Notes under the pieces: generated by a model
Databases searched by the model: none
Told to the model about the DNA's origin: nothing
What the model saw: the letters and a program-made list of their open reading frames with translations, nothing else
Shown here: positions 8,326-16,616 of the stretch, one piece after another
Position numbering within the stretch: position 1 is the stretch's first letter
How the letters are laid out: each line of letters begins with the position of its first letter
Position numbers and translations under genes: made by a program
Assembly: GCA_903847605.1 (NCBI GenBank)
Contig: CAINED010000089.1
Span: forward strand, 1-48,939
Source: an uncultured Hyphomicrobiales bacterium
GTDB taxonomy: Bacteria; Pseudomonadota; Alphaproteobacteria; Rhizobiales; Beijerinckiaceae
Length of the DNA: 48,939 nucleotides
Direction of reading: 5' to 3'

Positions 8326-8574
8326 ATTTGCCGCGGTGTTGGTTTTATGAGCGCAATCCGTGCTCGTGCTTCGGCTGCCAAGTTCGGACCGCATATCCTG
8401 AGTATCAAAATACCATTCGGCAGTGAGTCCGGTAAAAAACGCCGCGGAAGCGTGGATTAACAAAACTTGTGCTCACCTCACTATGTGGTTGAACCGGAAT
8501 TTGCATAGTATCTTATTTCACGCCATGCTGACCCTGCCGGTGGCGGAACAGCCCCTGGCTGACGGGAGGACACC
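8326..8574. other. intergenic region without a recognised gene
   Basis: 250 bases between the broken lipoprotein gene and the Bug-type receptors. It presumably holds the promoter of the receptor pair, but no convincing -35/-10 pair, hairpin or small gene was seen. Confidence 0.4.
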
Positions 8575-9651
8575 ATGCGTCTGCTTCGTGCTGCGGCGGC
8601 TGCCGCGCTCATCTGCGTCGCGTTCCAGGCTGCAAAGTCTGCCGACTTCTATCAGGGCAAACGGCTCACCATTCTCATCAATTTCGCCGCGGGCGGGCCT
8701 ACCGATATCGAGGGAAGGCTGCTCGCGCGACATATCGGCAAACACATTCCCGGCAACCCCACTGTCATTGTCCAGAACATGGACGGGGCGGGCGGGCTCG
8801 TCGGCACCAACTACATCGGCGAAGTGGCGCCCAAGGATGGCACGACGCTCGGCTATCTCACCGGCGCGGGCATGAGCTACATCGTTGCCCGCGAACGCCA
8901 GCGCGTGGACTTTCTCACCTATGGGTTCGTTGCCTTTCAGCCCGTGGCGCAGATCTATTTCGTCCGCAAGGATGTGGCGCCGGGGATCAAGACGCCTGCC
9001 GACATCTTCAAAGCGCAGAACCTCGTCATCGGCGGACTTTCCGCCGACTCATCCAAGGACCTGCAGTTGCGCCTGCTCGCCGACGTGATGGGTCTCAAAT
9101 ACAAGTATGTCACCGCCTACAAGGGCAGCGCTGGCGCGCGTCTCGCGATGGAGCGCGGCGAGATCAGCATGTTTGCCGAAACCGTGCCTGGCTATCGCGC
9201 GCAAGTCGAACCGGCGCTCATCGCCAAGGACATTGCAATTCCGCTCTTCTCCGATCCGGGCTGGAACGGCGCCTCATACTACGTCCCGTTCATGGTGAAG
9301 AGCTTTCCTGACATTCCTCCCTTTCACGAGTTTTATGAGAAAGCGACAGGCAAGCCGCCGTCCGGTCCGGAGTGGAATATCTTCAAGTCGATCCTTGCCT
9401 TCGACTCGCAGATGGCGCGGCTGATCACGTTTCCGCCGGGCGTCCCGAAAGAGGCCATCGACACGATGCAGGACGCGGTGCGCAAGCTCAATGCAGACAA
9501 GGAATTTGCCTCGGACGCCGAAAAGCTCGTCAATTTTGTTCCCAACTACGAGGCGCGTGCGGACCTGCCACAATTCATTGCCAATGCGCTCAAGGTGAGT
9601 GACGCCGACAGGCAGTGGATCGCCAATTACATAAAGAACGCGCCGAAGTGA
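8575..9651 (+). CDS. Bug/TctC-family periplasmic solute-binding protein
   Basis: 358 residues with a Sec signal peptide (cleavage near AAKSADF, residue 22). The mature part follows the tripartite tricarboxylate transporter receptor pattern: FYQGKRLTILINFAAGGPTDIEGRLLARHIGKHIPGNP, then NMDGAGG and VAPKDGTTLGY. Such proteins bind organic acids or related solutes in the periplasm and normally hand them to a TctA/TctB membrane pair, which is absent here. ATG is preceded by GGGAGG. It forms a two-gene unit with the closely similar receptor that starts 9 bases after its stop, a tandem duplication. The ligand is unknown. Confidence 0.8.
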   Translation: MRLLRAAAAAALICVAFQAAKSADFYQGKRLTILINFAAGGPTDIEGRLLARHIGKHIPGNPTVIVQNMDGAGGLVGTNYIGEVAPKDGTTLGYLTGAGMSYIVARERQRVDFLTYGFVAFQPVAQIYFVRKDVAPGIKTPADIFKAQNLVIGGLSADSSKDLQLRLLADVMGLKYKYVTAYKGSAGARLAMERGEISMFAETVPGYRAQVEPALIAKDIAIPLFSDPGWNGASYYVPFMVKSFPDIPPFHEFYEKATGKPPSGPEWNIFKSILAFDSQMARLITFPPGVPKEAIDTMQDAVRKLNADKEFASDAEKLVNFVPNYEARADLPQFIANALKVSDADRQWIANYIKNAPK

Positions 9652-9660
9652 GGTGAGGCA

Positions 9661-10755
9661 ATGCGCGGAAGCAAGAGCCGGTTTTATCGCGGCGTCACCA
9701 TCGGAGCGGCTTTGTTGCTGGGCTCCTGCACCGGGGTCCTTGCGCAGGGGGCCTTCTATCAAGGCAAGCGCCTCACGCTTCTCATCAACTTCGCGCCGGG
9801 CGGTCCGACGGACATAGAAGGACGTCTGCTCGCGCGTCACATCGGCAAGCACATTGCGGGGCAGCCGACGATCATCGTGCAGAACATGGACGGTGCGGGC
9901 GGCGCCATCGGCACGAATTATTTGGGCGAAGTCGCGCCGCGCGACGGCACGACTTTCGCCTATCTCCCGGGGCCAGCGTGGCGCTATGTGAGCGTCAAGG
10001 AAAAATCACGCGTAGACTTTCTCACGTATAACGTCGTCGCCTATCAGCCGGGCACAACGGTTTATTATGCGCGCACGGACGTTGCGCCCGGTTTGAAATC
10101 GGCGTCGGATATTCTCAAGGCGCAAACGCTGGTTATTGGCGGGCTTGCAGCCGATTCATCGAAAGACCTGCTGCTGCGTCTCACGATGGATATGCTCGGC
10201 GTGAAGTATAAATACGTCACCGGCTACAAGGGCAATGCCGGGGCGCGTCTCGCCCTGCAACGCGGCGAGATCAGCATGTTCTCGGAATCTCCGCCCGGTT
10301 ATCGGTCGATTGTGGCGCCCGGCATCGTGGCGAAAGGAGAAGCAATTCCCCTGTTCTACGATCCCGGCTGGAACGGCACACGCTATGCTCAGCCCGCGCA
10401 GGTGAAGGGCCTGGACATGAAACCCTTCAACGAGTTTTTCCGCGAGGCTACGGGGCGCGAGCCCTCCGGCAAGGCCTGGGACATTTATCGACACATACTC
10501 GCCATCAACGGCGCGATGCAGCGCATGGTTGTCCTGCCGCCGGGCGTGCCGAAAGAAGCCATCGACGCCTTGCGCGAGGCCATTCGCAGGCTCGAATTCG
10601 ACAAGGAGTTCGCCACAGACGCAGAAAAGACCGTTGGCTTCGTTCCGGACTATGAAGCCGGCGACAATGTGCAGGACCTTGTGAAGAACGCCCTCAGCGT
10701 GCCCGCCGAAGACAAGGCTTGGATCGAAAATTTCGTCAGGAACGCGCCAAGATAG
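9661..10755 (+). CDS. Bug/TctC-family periplasmic solute-binding protein, tandem paralogue
   Basis: 364 residues with a signal peptide (hydrophobic about 12-27, cleavage near VLAQGAF). It aligns end to end with the preceding gene without large gaps; well over half of the positions look identical, including GGPTDIEGRLLARHIGKHI, DSSKDL and PPGVPKEAID. It differs in the putative ligand loops (PGPAWRYVSVKEKSR against TGAGMSYIVARERQR), so ligand preference may have diverged after duplication. GAGGTGAGGCA precedes the ATG. No transporter membrane subunits are nearby. Confidence 0.8.
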   Translation: MRGSKSRFYRGVTIGAALLLGSCTGVLAQGAFYQGKRLTLLINFAPGGPTDIEGRLLARHIGKHIAGQPTIIVQNMDGAGGAIGTNYLGEVAPRDGTTFAYLPGPAWRYVSVKEKSRVDFLTYNVVAYQPGTTVYYARTDVAPGLKSASDILKAQTLVIGGLAADSSKDLLLRLTMDMLGVKYKYVTGYKGNAGARLALQRGEISMFSESPPGYRSIVAPGIVAKGEAIPLFYDPGWNGTRYAQPAQVKGLDMKPFNEFFREATGREPSGKAWDIYRHILAINGAMQRMVVLPPGVPKEAIDALREAIRRLEFDKEFATDAEKTVGFVPDYEAGDNVQDLVKNALSVPAEDKAWIENFVRNAPR

Positions 10756-10788
10756 GCGAGCCGGACACAGGATATGGCCGGCTCGCCT
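10754..10788. terminator. hairpin between convergent genes
   Basis: A perfect 11-base stem AGGCGAGCCGG (10754-10764) / CCGGCTCGCCT (10778-10788) with a 13-base loop. It begins inside the stop codon of the receptor gene and lies 10 bases from the end of the opposing hydrolase gene. There is no T tract, so termination is inferred from position. Confidence 0.5.
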
Positions 10789-10798
10789 GCTCCAATGA

Positions 10799-11671
10799 TT
10801 ATTTCACGGTCGCCGGGAAATATTTGGCAAGCCAATCCACGATCACGCTGCGTACGCGCGTATTCTCTTCCGCAAACATGAAGTGATCGGTTTCCGCGAA
10901 GAGATGCAGGTCGGTCGGCTGTCCTGCCCGTTTGAACATTTCGACGGATTGCTCAGTCGGCGTCACCGAATCGACCGACGAATGCAGCAGCAATAGAGGC
11001 CGCGGTGCGATATTGCCGACGACATCGTCGGCGCGGAAGTCGAACATCGACTGCGCCGTTTCAGCGGGGAACATCTGGATCGAGCCGGCAACCACATGGC
11101 CGCGCAATTCGGGCGGAATCGGCACGATATCGTAGCGCGGCACCATCAGCGACTTGCCGGTCGTCTCGCGCACACGCTTGCCCTCCGCCAGCATGTCCGT
11201 GAATTTCTTCCAGGCTTCGCCCGGGTGCTGTCCCCTAAACTTGCGTTCGCCGTCACCCCAACCACCCGACGAAATAGCGCAGGCAACACGCTTGTCGACG
11301 CCCGCCGTGTAAACCGAAACGGCCGCGCCGAAGGAGGAACCGAGCAGGCCGATGCGGTCGGGATCGACCTCGGGGCGCGATTGCATGTAGGTGAGCGCGC
11401 TCTTTGTATCCTCGACCTGATCGAGACAGATGATGCGGCCCTTTTCGCCCTCGCTGTCGCCACAACCGCGCATGTCGAAGCCGAGCGTGACATAGCCCAT
11501 CTTCGAGAGCATCTCGCAGGGTATCTTGACATTACCGGAAGCCTTGTTGGAGCCGAAGCCGTGCAACACGATCACAGCAGGACGGCGCTCGCCGGGCTTG
11601 TGCCCCTCCGGAATGGTGATGAATCCCGTAAGCTTCAGACCCTCCGACATGAAAGTGACGTTCTCTTGCAT
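10799..11671 (-). CDS. alpha/beta hydrolase (dienelactone-hydrolase / S9-like)
   Basis: 290 residues, cytoplasmic. The oxyanion region HGFGSNK is near residue 37, the nucleophile elbow GSSFGA near 112, the acid in HSSVDSVTP near 232 and the histidine in ETDHFMF near 259, so a full Ser-Asp-His triad is present. It hydrolyses an ester, lactone or thioester; the substrate is unknown. GGGAGGATTGATTT precedes the ATG. Last gene of a minus-strand unit with a Bug receptor (27 bases upstream), an Ldh2-type dehydrogenase and a DUF442 protein, which suggests catabolism of an imported hydroxy acid. Confidence 0.75.
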   Translation of the reverse strand: MQENVTFMSEGLKLTGFITIPEGHKPGERRPAVIVLHGFGSNKASGNVKIPCEMLSKMGYVTLGFDMRGCGDSEGEKGRIICLDQVEDTKSALTYMQSRPEVDPDRIGLLGSSFGAAVSVYTAGVDKRVACAISSGGWGDGERKFRGQHPGEAWKKFTDMLAEGKRVRETTGKSLMVPRYDIVPIPPELRGHVVAGSIQMFPAETAQSMFDFRADDVVGNIAPRPLLLLHSSVDSVTPTEQSVEMFKRAGQPTDLHLFAETDHFMFAEENTRVRSVIVDWLAKYFPATVK

Positions 11672-11698
11672 AAATCAATCCTCCCTTGATGCCTTTGT

Positions 11699-12712
11699 TT
11701 ACTTCGCGAGTTCGATGATCTCTGGTGACGCGTTGACGATGTCGAGCGTCAACGCTGCAAGCGTGTCGCCACTCGTTGGTTCGATGTCGAGCCGCAATTT
11801 TTTCGCGGCGGCGAGAAAATCATTGTCCTTCATCGCCGCCTCGAACGCGGCGCGAAGCGCTCTTGCGCGATCTTCCGTTACAGCCTTCTGAATGAAGACG
11901 CTACGGCCAAAGTCTGATTCGGCAGCCATGAAATCGGCGACCCTGCGGCCCTTTTCGTCGGGCATGACTTCGCTCATCGTCGGAACATCGGGCGCAGAGG
12001 GATCGCGCGTGCGAGACGCAAAGACGATGGCCTTCACCTGCTTGTCGCGGATTTCGTTGGAAAGCGCGATCTGCGCGCTGATCCACGATGCGCCGCGCCC
12101 TTCGATTTCGCCGCGGCGCATGGCGAGGTCGAGATCGCCGACGCCTTTATAGCCGGTGATGATCTTGAACTTGGTTCCGGCAAAGCGATTCAGGATGTTC
12201 GGCACGATATAGGTGGGAGACGCCGTGCTCGTCGCGCCGATGGCGACCTCGTATTCTTTCGCTTCTTCCACCGATTGCGCTTTGGCCGTATGCCAGACGA
12301 GCAGCATGTTGCGGATCGGCGCCATGTTGCCGAGCCAGTACCAGTTGCGCGCGTCGTAACGCGCGAATTTCGGCTCCAGCACCTGATGCAACACGATGGT
12401 CTGTTGCGTCATGGCGATGGTGAGGCCATCGGGCGGAACCTGATTGCTCATGGCTTCCGCGACATCTCGCCCGCCGGATTGTCCGCCTGTCGTCTTCACG
12501 ACAATTTTCGGCTGGCCGGGAATATGGCGGCCCATGAACTCGGCGAGCGTGCGTGCATAGAGATCGTAGCTCGCGCCCGCGCCTGCGCCGACGAGAAACG
12601 TGATCGATTTACCCTTGTAGAAGTCCGCGACCGGCTGGGCCGAAGCAATGGAAGGCAGAACGAAGCCGAGTGCGGCGACAATCGACCGTATGCGAACGGT
12701 TCCAAAACCCAT
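11699..12712 (-). CDS. Bug/TctC-family periplasmic solute-binding protein
   Basis: 337 residues with a signal peptide (cleavage after ASA near residue 25). The mature part shows DFYKGKSITFLVGAGAGASYDLYARTLAEFMGRHIPGQP, the pattern of orphan TctC-like receptors. The pocket loop TGGQSGGRD differs from the NMDGAGG of the pair at 8.6-10.8 kb, so this is a more distant paralogue. It sits between a dehydrogenase and a hydrolase, whose substrate it may bind. No membrane permease is encoded nearby. Confidence 0.78.
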   Translation of the reverse strand: MGFGTVRIRSIVAALGFVLPSIASAQPVADFYKGKSITFLVGAGAGASYDLYARTLAEFMGRHIPGQPKIVVKTTGGQSGGRDVAEAMSNQVPPDGLTIAMTQQTIVLHQVLEPKFARYDARNWYWLGNMAPIRNMLLVWHTAKAQSVEEAKEYEVAIGATSTASPTYIVPNILNRFAGTKFKIITGYKGVGDLDLAMRRGEIEGRGASWISAQIALSNEIRDKQVKAIVFASRTRDPSAPDVPTMSEVMPDEKGRRVADFMAAESDFGRSVFIQKAVTEDRARALRAAFEAAMKDNDFLAAAKKLRLDIEPTSGDTLAALTLDIVNASPEIIELAK

Positions 12713-12755
12713 CTCACCCTCCCTTATTGCGCGAACGTCGCCTCCCCGCGGCCGC

Positions 12756-13814
12756 TCAGGCGAATTTCTTCAGAGCCTCCGGCACATCGACGCCGCACTC
12801 TGTTGCGAGCTTTGCCAGTGTGCCTGCAAGGCGCGCGTTCAGCGGGATGCCGTTCGCCTGCCTCGCTCTCAATTCCGCATTGCCGCGCTCGCCGGGCATA
12901 CGCACGGCTTCGGCGTTTTCAAGCTGCGGAAGCCCCTTGATGACCGAGCAGAGAAGATCGACGTCGCCTGCAAAGCCGGCCAATGGGCGAAACTTTGCGA
13001 TATCGATCAGGATGACCAGCCCGTTGGCCGAATGCGCTTTCTGCGCGCCCGGTTGCGCCATCGGCGCGACGATGGGCGTTCCACCGAGGACGCCTGCAAG
13101 AATCTCGATCATCAGCGACAGGCCGGCGCCCTTTGCGCCGCCGACAGGCAGGGATGTTACGGCCTTGGCCGGATCGGTCGCCGGCTTGCCTTCAGCGTCG
13201 AGCGCCCAGCCCTCGGGGATCGGCTTCTTGTCCAGCGTCGCCTTGCGCAGCCGGCCGCTCGCCGCGATGGCGGTGGACATGTCGAAGACCATGACGCCGT
13301 CAGGTCCGCCGGGAACGCCAATGGCGACAGGCGATGTCGATATGCTCGGGACTTTGGTTCCGGGCCAGGCCATCAGCGGCATCCCGGCCGCCATCACGAT
13401 GGCAGCGAACCCCTGCTGCGCGGCTTTTTCCGCATAATAACCTATGGCGCCTGTATGCGTGGCGTTGGCGACGACGCCGAGCGCAACGCCACTGGTGCGG
13501 GCACGCGCCGCGGCTTCGTTCAGCGCGCGTATCATGCCGACCGGGCCGGACGATTTCTTCGCATCGACGCGGAAGGCAGCCCCGGCGACGTCCTGTATTT
13601 CCGGCGTGGCGGCAGCCTGTATCTGGCCGCCTTTCATCAAGGCGAGATACCGAGGCGCGCGCTCGACGCCATGTGATTCGACGCCGCGCAGGTCCGCCCA
13701 GACGAGAATATCTGCGACGGTGTTTGCGTCCGTTGCCGACATCCCCGCATGCGCGAACAACGCGGCAACAAAATCTTTCAGCTCGAGGTGATCGACGAGC
13801 GCATCTTCGGTCAT
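12756..13814 (-). CDS. Ldh2-family malate/L-lactate/sulfolactate-type dehydrogenase
   Basis: 352 residues, an NAD(P)-dependent 2-hydroxyacid dehydrogenase of the Ldh2 fold (malate, ureidoglycolate, sulfolactate and similar). Seen: LVWADLRGVESHGVERAPRYL near residue 30 with the family His, ANATHTGAIGYYAEKAA near 115 with the catalytic His, and GGAKGAGLSLMIEILAGVLGG near 220. The gene lies 17 bases after the DUF442 gene and 43 before a Bug receptor. The exact hydroxy acid is not readable from sequence; sulfolactate would fit the sulfur context but this is speculation. Confidence 0.8.
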   Translation of the reverse strand: MTEDALVDHLELKDFVAALFAHAGMSATDANTVADILVWADLRGVESHGVERAPRYLALMKGGQIQAAATPEIQDVAGAAFRVDAKKSSGPVGMIRALNEAAARARTSGVALGVVANATHTGAIGYYAEKAAQQGFAAIVMAAGMPLMAWPGTKVPSISTSPVAIGVPGGPDGVMVFDMSTAIAASGRLRKATLDKKPIPEGWALDAEGKPATDPAKAVTSLPVGGAKGAGLSLMIEILAGVLGGTPIVAPMAQPGAQKAHSANGLVILIDIAKFRPLAGFAGDVDLLCSVIKGLPQLENAEAVRMPGERGNAELRARQANGIPLNARLAGTLAKLATECGVDVPEALKKFA

Positions 13815-13831
13815 ATCGTTTTCCGCCGAAC

Positions 13832-14269
13832 TCAGTTCTTGCGCTGCGCGCCCAGTGCATCGAGCGTCGGCGCAAGGCCGCGCAGATCGTAGCCGGCGCC
13901 TGCCGCGGCTTTCAGCAATTCGTCAGTGCCGCAATTGCCGGCTTCAGCGAGCGCCCACATGTTCGTGCAGCGCGTACCTGTGCGGCAGTAGGCGAGAATC
14001 GGCCCATTCGCTTCCGTCAGCACCTTGCCGAAGTCCTCGATATTCCTCGGTGTGATATTGCTCGAGACGATCGGCAAGTAGACATAATCGACGCCATTGG
14101 CGCGGGCCTCCGCCTCGATAACGCTGGAAGGCGTCTGGTCAGGCGCTTCCCCATCCGGGCGATTGTTCATGATGGTCCGGTAGCCGGCGGCGGCGATCTC
14201 CTTCACGTCCTCGACGCAAATCTGAGGCGCGACGGACACATGCGGCGTGATTTTCCGGATCGTTGCCAT
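13832..14269 (-). CDS. DUF442 (Blh-like) sulfurtransferase/phosphatase-fold protein
   Basis: 145 residues of the small cysteine-phosphatase-like family often called TIGR01244 or beta-lactamase-hydrolase-like (the N-terminal domain of Blh proteins). Active-site loop YCRTGTRCTNMW with C95 and R100. Members are linked to sulfide and persulfide handling and are often controlled by BigR-type ArsR repressors; this copy sits next to a sox locus with such a regulator. AGGAAAAACGC precedes the ATG. It leads a four-gene minus-strand unit and is separated from the sox genes by a terminator. Sulfurtransferase activity is inferred. Confidence 0.75.
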   Translation of the reverse strand: MATIRKITPHVSVAPQICVEDVKEIAAAGYRTIMNNRPDGEAPDQTPSSVIEAEARANGVDYVYLPIVSSNITPRNIEDFGKVLTEANGPILAYCRTGTRCTNMWALAEAGNCGTDELLKAAAGAGYDLRGLAPTLDALGAQRKN

Positions 14270-14295
14270 GCGTTTTTCCTAATCCCCAAACGAAA

Positions 14296-14317
14296 ACGGC
14301 GCGGGGGCCCGCGCCGT
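14296..14317 (-). terminator. rho-independent terminator at end of sox block
   Basis: A ten-base inverted repeat ACGGCGCGGG / CCCGCGCCGT with a 2-base gap; on the minus strand it is followed by TTTTCGTTT. It separates the long leftward sox transcript from the DUF442 unit. Confidence 0.75.
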
Positions 14318-14373
14318 GGCTTTGCAGCAGTTTATTCGAAGGCGCGCGAGGAATAAAGCGCCCGCGTTTCAGC

Positions 14374-14781
14374 CTATTTCGCCGGCTTGCCGTCCTTGTC
14401 GAAACTTTTGAGATAGGCGGTCAGGTTTTCGATCCGCTTGGGATCCTTGAGGCCGGCGTAAGCCATTTTGGTGCCGGGAATTTTGGCGCGCGGATTTTCG
14501 ATATATTCCGCGAAGGTTTTCTCGTCCCAGACGATGCCGGAATTCTTGTTCGCTTCGGAATAGTTGTAGCCTTCGATCGTGCCGGACTTGCGGCCGAAGA
14601 GCCCGTTCAGGATCGGGCCGACCGTGTTGCGGGCCTTTTCGCCGACCTGATGGCAGGCGCGGCACTGGGCGAAAATCGTCTCGCCGGCCTTGATCGCCGC
14701 TTCCTTGTCATCCTGAGCCAGCGCGGGCATGGCCGCGAGGCTCATGAAAGCAGCGCCAGCGAAAACCGCAAACTTCTTCAT
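14374..14781 (-). CDS. class I cytochrome c (c2-like)
   Basis: 135 residues, periplasmic electron carrier. Signal peptide to about residue 22 (ALA-QDD). Heme attachment C40-RA-C43-H44; axial Met in IPGTKMAYAG (M106). The fold matches mitochondrial/c2-type cytochromes (VGPILNGLFGRKSG). It is the last gene of the leftward sox block, so it probably takes electrons from SoxXA, SoxCD or SoxEF to the terminal oxidase. The start is ATG 14781 with AAGGAACGAAAG before it. A 92-base gap with a 7-base hairpin (14827-14846) separates it from soxF. Confidence 0.9.
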   Translation of the reverse strand: MKKFAVFAGAAFMSLAAMPALAQDDKEAAIKAGETIFAQCRACHQVGEKARNTVGPILNGLFGRKSGTIEGYNYSEANKNSGIVWDEKTFAEYIENPRAKIPGTKMAYAGLKDPKRIENLTAYLKSFDKDGKPAK

Positions 14782-14873
14782 CTTTCGTTCCTTCCCCTGA
14801 GCAAAGCACAAGACGCGGGCGTCGGACCCGGCCTACTCCGGCCGGGCTCCATGTAGCGCCTTTTCCGTGATGG

Positions 14874-16148
14874 TCAACCGAACATGTCGGCTACGATTCC
14901 GGCATACCAGCCGATGTTCTCCTGCGTATTCTGCTTGCGCAGTTCCGCGGATTCCTTGGCCTGCGAGACGAACGTGGAGGAAGCCTTGATCGCCCCGTCC
15001 TTGGCCTCGTAAGCGCCGCCTACCTTAATGACGTCGTCGGTTTCGATCAGGCTCCAGCAGGTGTTCGTATAACGGGCCGGGAAAGTGCGGGCGCCCAGAA
15101 GTTCGCCGCGGATCATCATGGCCGCCACCTTGGCCTGGCTGTTGGCCGAGAAGCCGGACTTCGGCATGTCGCCGGCGATGCAGGCGTCCCCGAGAACGTA
15201 GATATTCGGATCGAGCGCCGACTTCATGCTCTCCGGCAGAATCGGACAGAAACCGGACTGGTTCACGAGTTGAGCATCGCGGGCGATCTTGCCGGCCATC
15301 TGCGCGGGAATGACATTCACCAGCGCGGCATTCTTGTAGGTCTCGAAGCCGGTTTCGACGGTGTTGGTTTTGGGATCGACCGACTTGAGCCCGTCATGGG
15401 TCTTCGGGCCCATCCATTCAATCATGCCGGGATAGTGCTTTTCCCAGCCTTCCTGAAAGACGCCCTGTTTGGAGAAAGCTTCCTTGGGATCGATGACGAC
15501 GATCTTGGCGTTCTTCCGCCCTTTCGCCTTGAGCACATGCGCCATCATGGAGACGCGCTCGTAGGGGCCCGGCGGGCAGCGATAGGGATTGGGCGGAGCG
15601 ATCATGACGATAACGCCGCCGTCCGGAACCGCGTCGAGCTTGGCTTTCAGAAGCTTTGTCTGATCGCCGGCCTGCCAGGCGTGCGGCATCGTCTCTTCAT
15701 GCTCGCGGCCCCAGCCGGGGACGGAATCGTATTTGAGGTCGATGCCCGGCGAGACGACGAGCCGGTCGTAGGAGAGGCGCGAGCCATCCGCGAGTACGAC
15801 TTCCTTCTTGTCGCGATCGATGGAATTCGCCATCTGATGATTCATGCGCACGCCCTGCGCGGCGATCTTCTCGTAGCCGTGGGTGATTTCCTCGAATTTC
15901 TTGAAGTCGCCGACATAGAGGTTGGAATGGAAGCAGGTGGTGAACTGCTTCTTGGGCTCGACGAGAACGACATCGAGCTTGCCCTCACTGTCCTTGGCGA
16001 GGTAGCGCGCGGCGGTCGCGCCGCCCGGCCCGCCGCCGATGACGACGACGCGCTGCTTCGCCTGTCCCAGAATCGCGGGCGCGCCAAGCGCGAATACGCC
16101 TGCGGCGGCGCTACCGGAGCGAAGCAAACTTCTGCGGCTGACAATCAT
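14874..16148 (-). CDS. soxF: flavocytochrome c sulfide dehydrogenase flavoprotein subunit SoxF
   Basis: 424 residues, FAD-binding sulfide dehydrogenase (FccB-type) acting in the periplasm with the cytochrome SoxE. Tat signal SRRSLLR at 4-10. FAD-binding VVIGGGPGGATAARYL near 35-50. Redox-active cysteines are in YRCPPGPYERVSM and in SGFCPILPESM, matching the FccB disulfide pair. C-terminal FCSD-flavin-binding region present. The frame is open far upstream, but ATG at 16148 has GGGAGGG just before it and opens the signal peptide. It is separated from soxE by 149 bases. Confidence 0.92.
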   Translation of the reverse strand: MIVSRRSLLRSGSAAAGVFALGAPAILGQAKQRVVVIGGGPGGATAARYLAKDSEGKLDVVLVEPKKQFTTCFHSNLYVGDFKKFEEITHGYEKIAAQGVRMNHQMANSIDRDKKEVVLADGSRLSYDRLVVSPGIDLKYDSVPGWGREHEETMPHAWQAGDQTKLLKAKLDAVPDGGVIVMIAPPNPYRCPPGPYERVSMMAHVLKAKGRKNAKIVVIDPKEAFSKQGVFQEGWEKHYPGMIEWMGPKTHDGLKSVDPKTNTVETGFETYKNAALVNVIPAQMAGKIARDAQLVNQSGFCPILPESMKSALDPNIYVLGDACIAGDMPKSGFSANSQAKVAAMMIRGELLGARTFPARYTNTCWSLIETDDVIKVGGAYEAKDGAIKASSTFVSQAKESAELRKQNTQENIGWYAGIVADMFG

Positions 16149-16297
16149 CACAAACCCTCCCATACCAAAGGCAGTCGAGACTGCTTCCCATACTATCGGC
16201 GCGCGACGGTGGCAAAGGCTCCGCTCGTTACCCCCGATACCGACTTCTCGCGTCAATTCAAATTCCGGCTTGCCGAAATCCCGCGCAATCCTATCCG

Positions 16298-16612
16298 TCA
16301 CTTTGCAGGCTTCAGGCTTCCGAAATAGGCCGCAAGCGCGGCAATATCGTCCGCCGAGAGGCTGGCGGCCTGTGTCCGCATGACCTCGTTGTCGCGTTCC
16401 CTGTTCTTGTAGGAATTCATCACGGCGACGAACTGGTCGGCCGGCCAGCCGACGATGGCGGGAACGCCACCTGTAACCTGCCCCGACTTCTGATGGCATG
16501 TCACGCAGGCCGACGACAGGTATTCGCCCAGCGCGATATCGCCGGCGCGCGCGCTTTGGCCGCCTGCAAGCAGGGCGAATGCGAACAGCGAAAGCCTTCC
16601 CCCTCCTCGCAT
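16298..16612 (-). CDS. soxE: cytochrome c subunit of sulfide dehydrogenase SoxE
   Basis: 104 residues, a small monoheme cytochrome of the c553/FccA type. Signal peptide to about residue 23 (ARA-GDI); heme site C36-VT-C39-H40 (ACVTCHQKSG); distal Met in NEVMRTQA. It should carry electrons from the SoxF flavin. It starts 4 bases after the soxD stop, so it is translationally linked to soxD. Confidence 0.88.
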   Translation of the reverse strand: MRGGGRLSLFAFALLAGGQSARAGDIALGEYLSSACVTCHQKSGQVTGGVPAIVGWPADQFVAVMNSYKNRERDNEVMRTQAASLSADDIAALAAYFGSLKPAK

Positions 16613-16616
16613 GGCT

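Noticed and set aside
16149..16499. N-terminal extension of soxF to 541 residues
   Set aside because: It would overlap soxE and hide the Tat signal; a strong ribosome site precedes ATG 16148.
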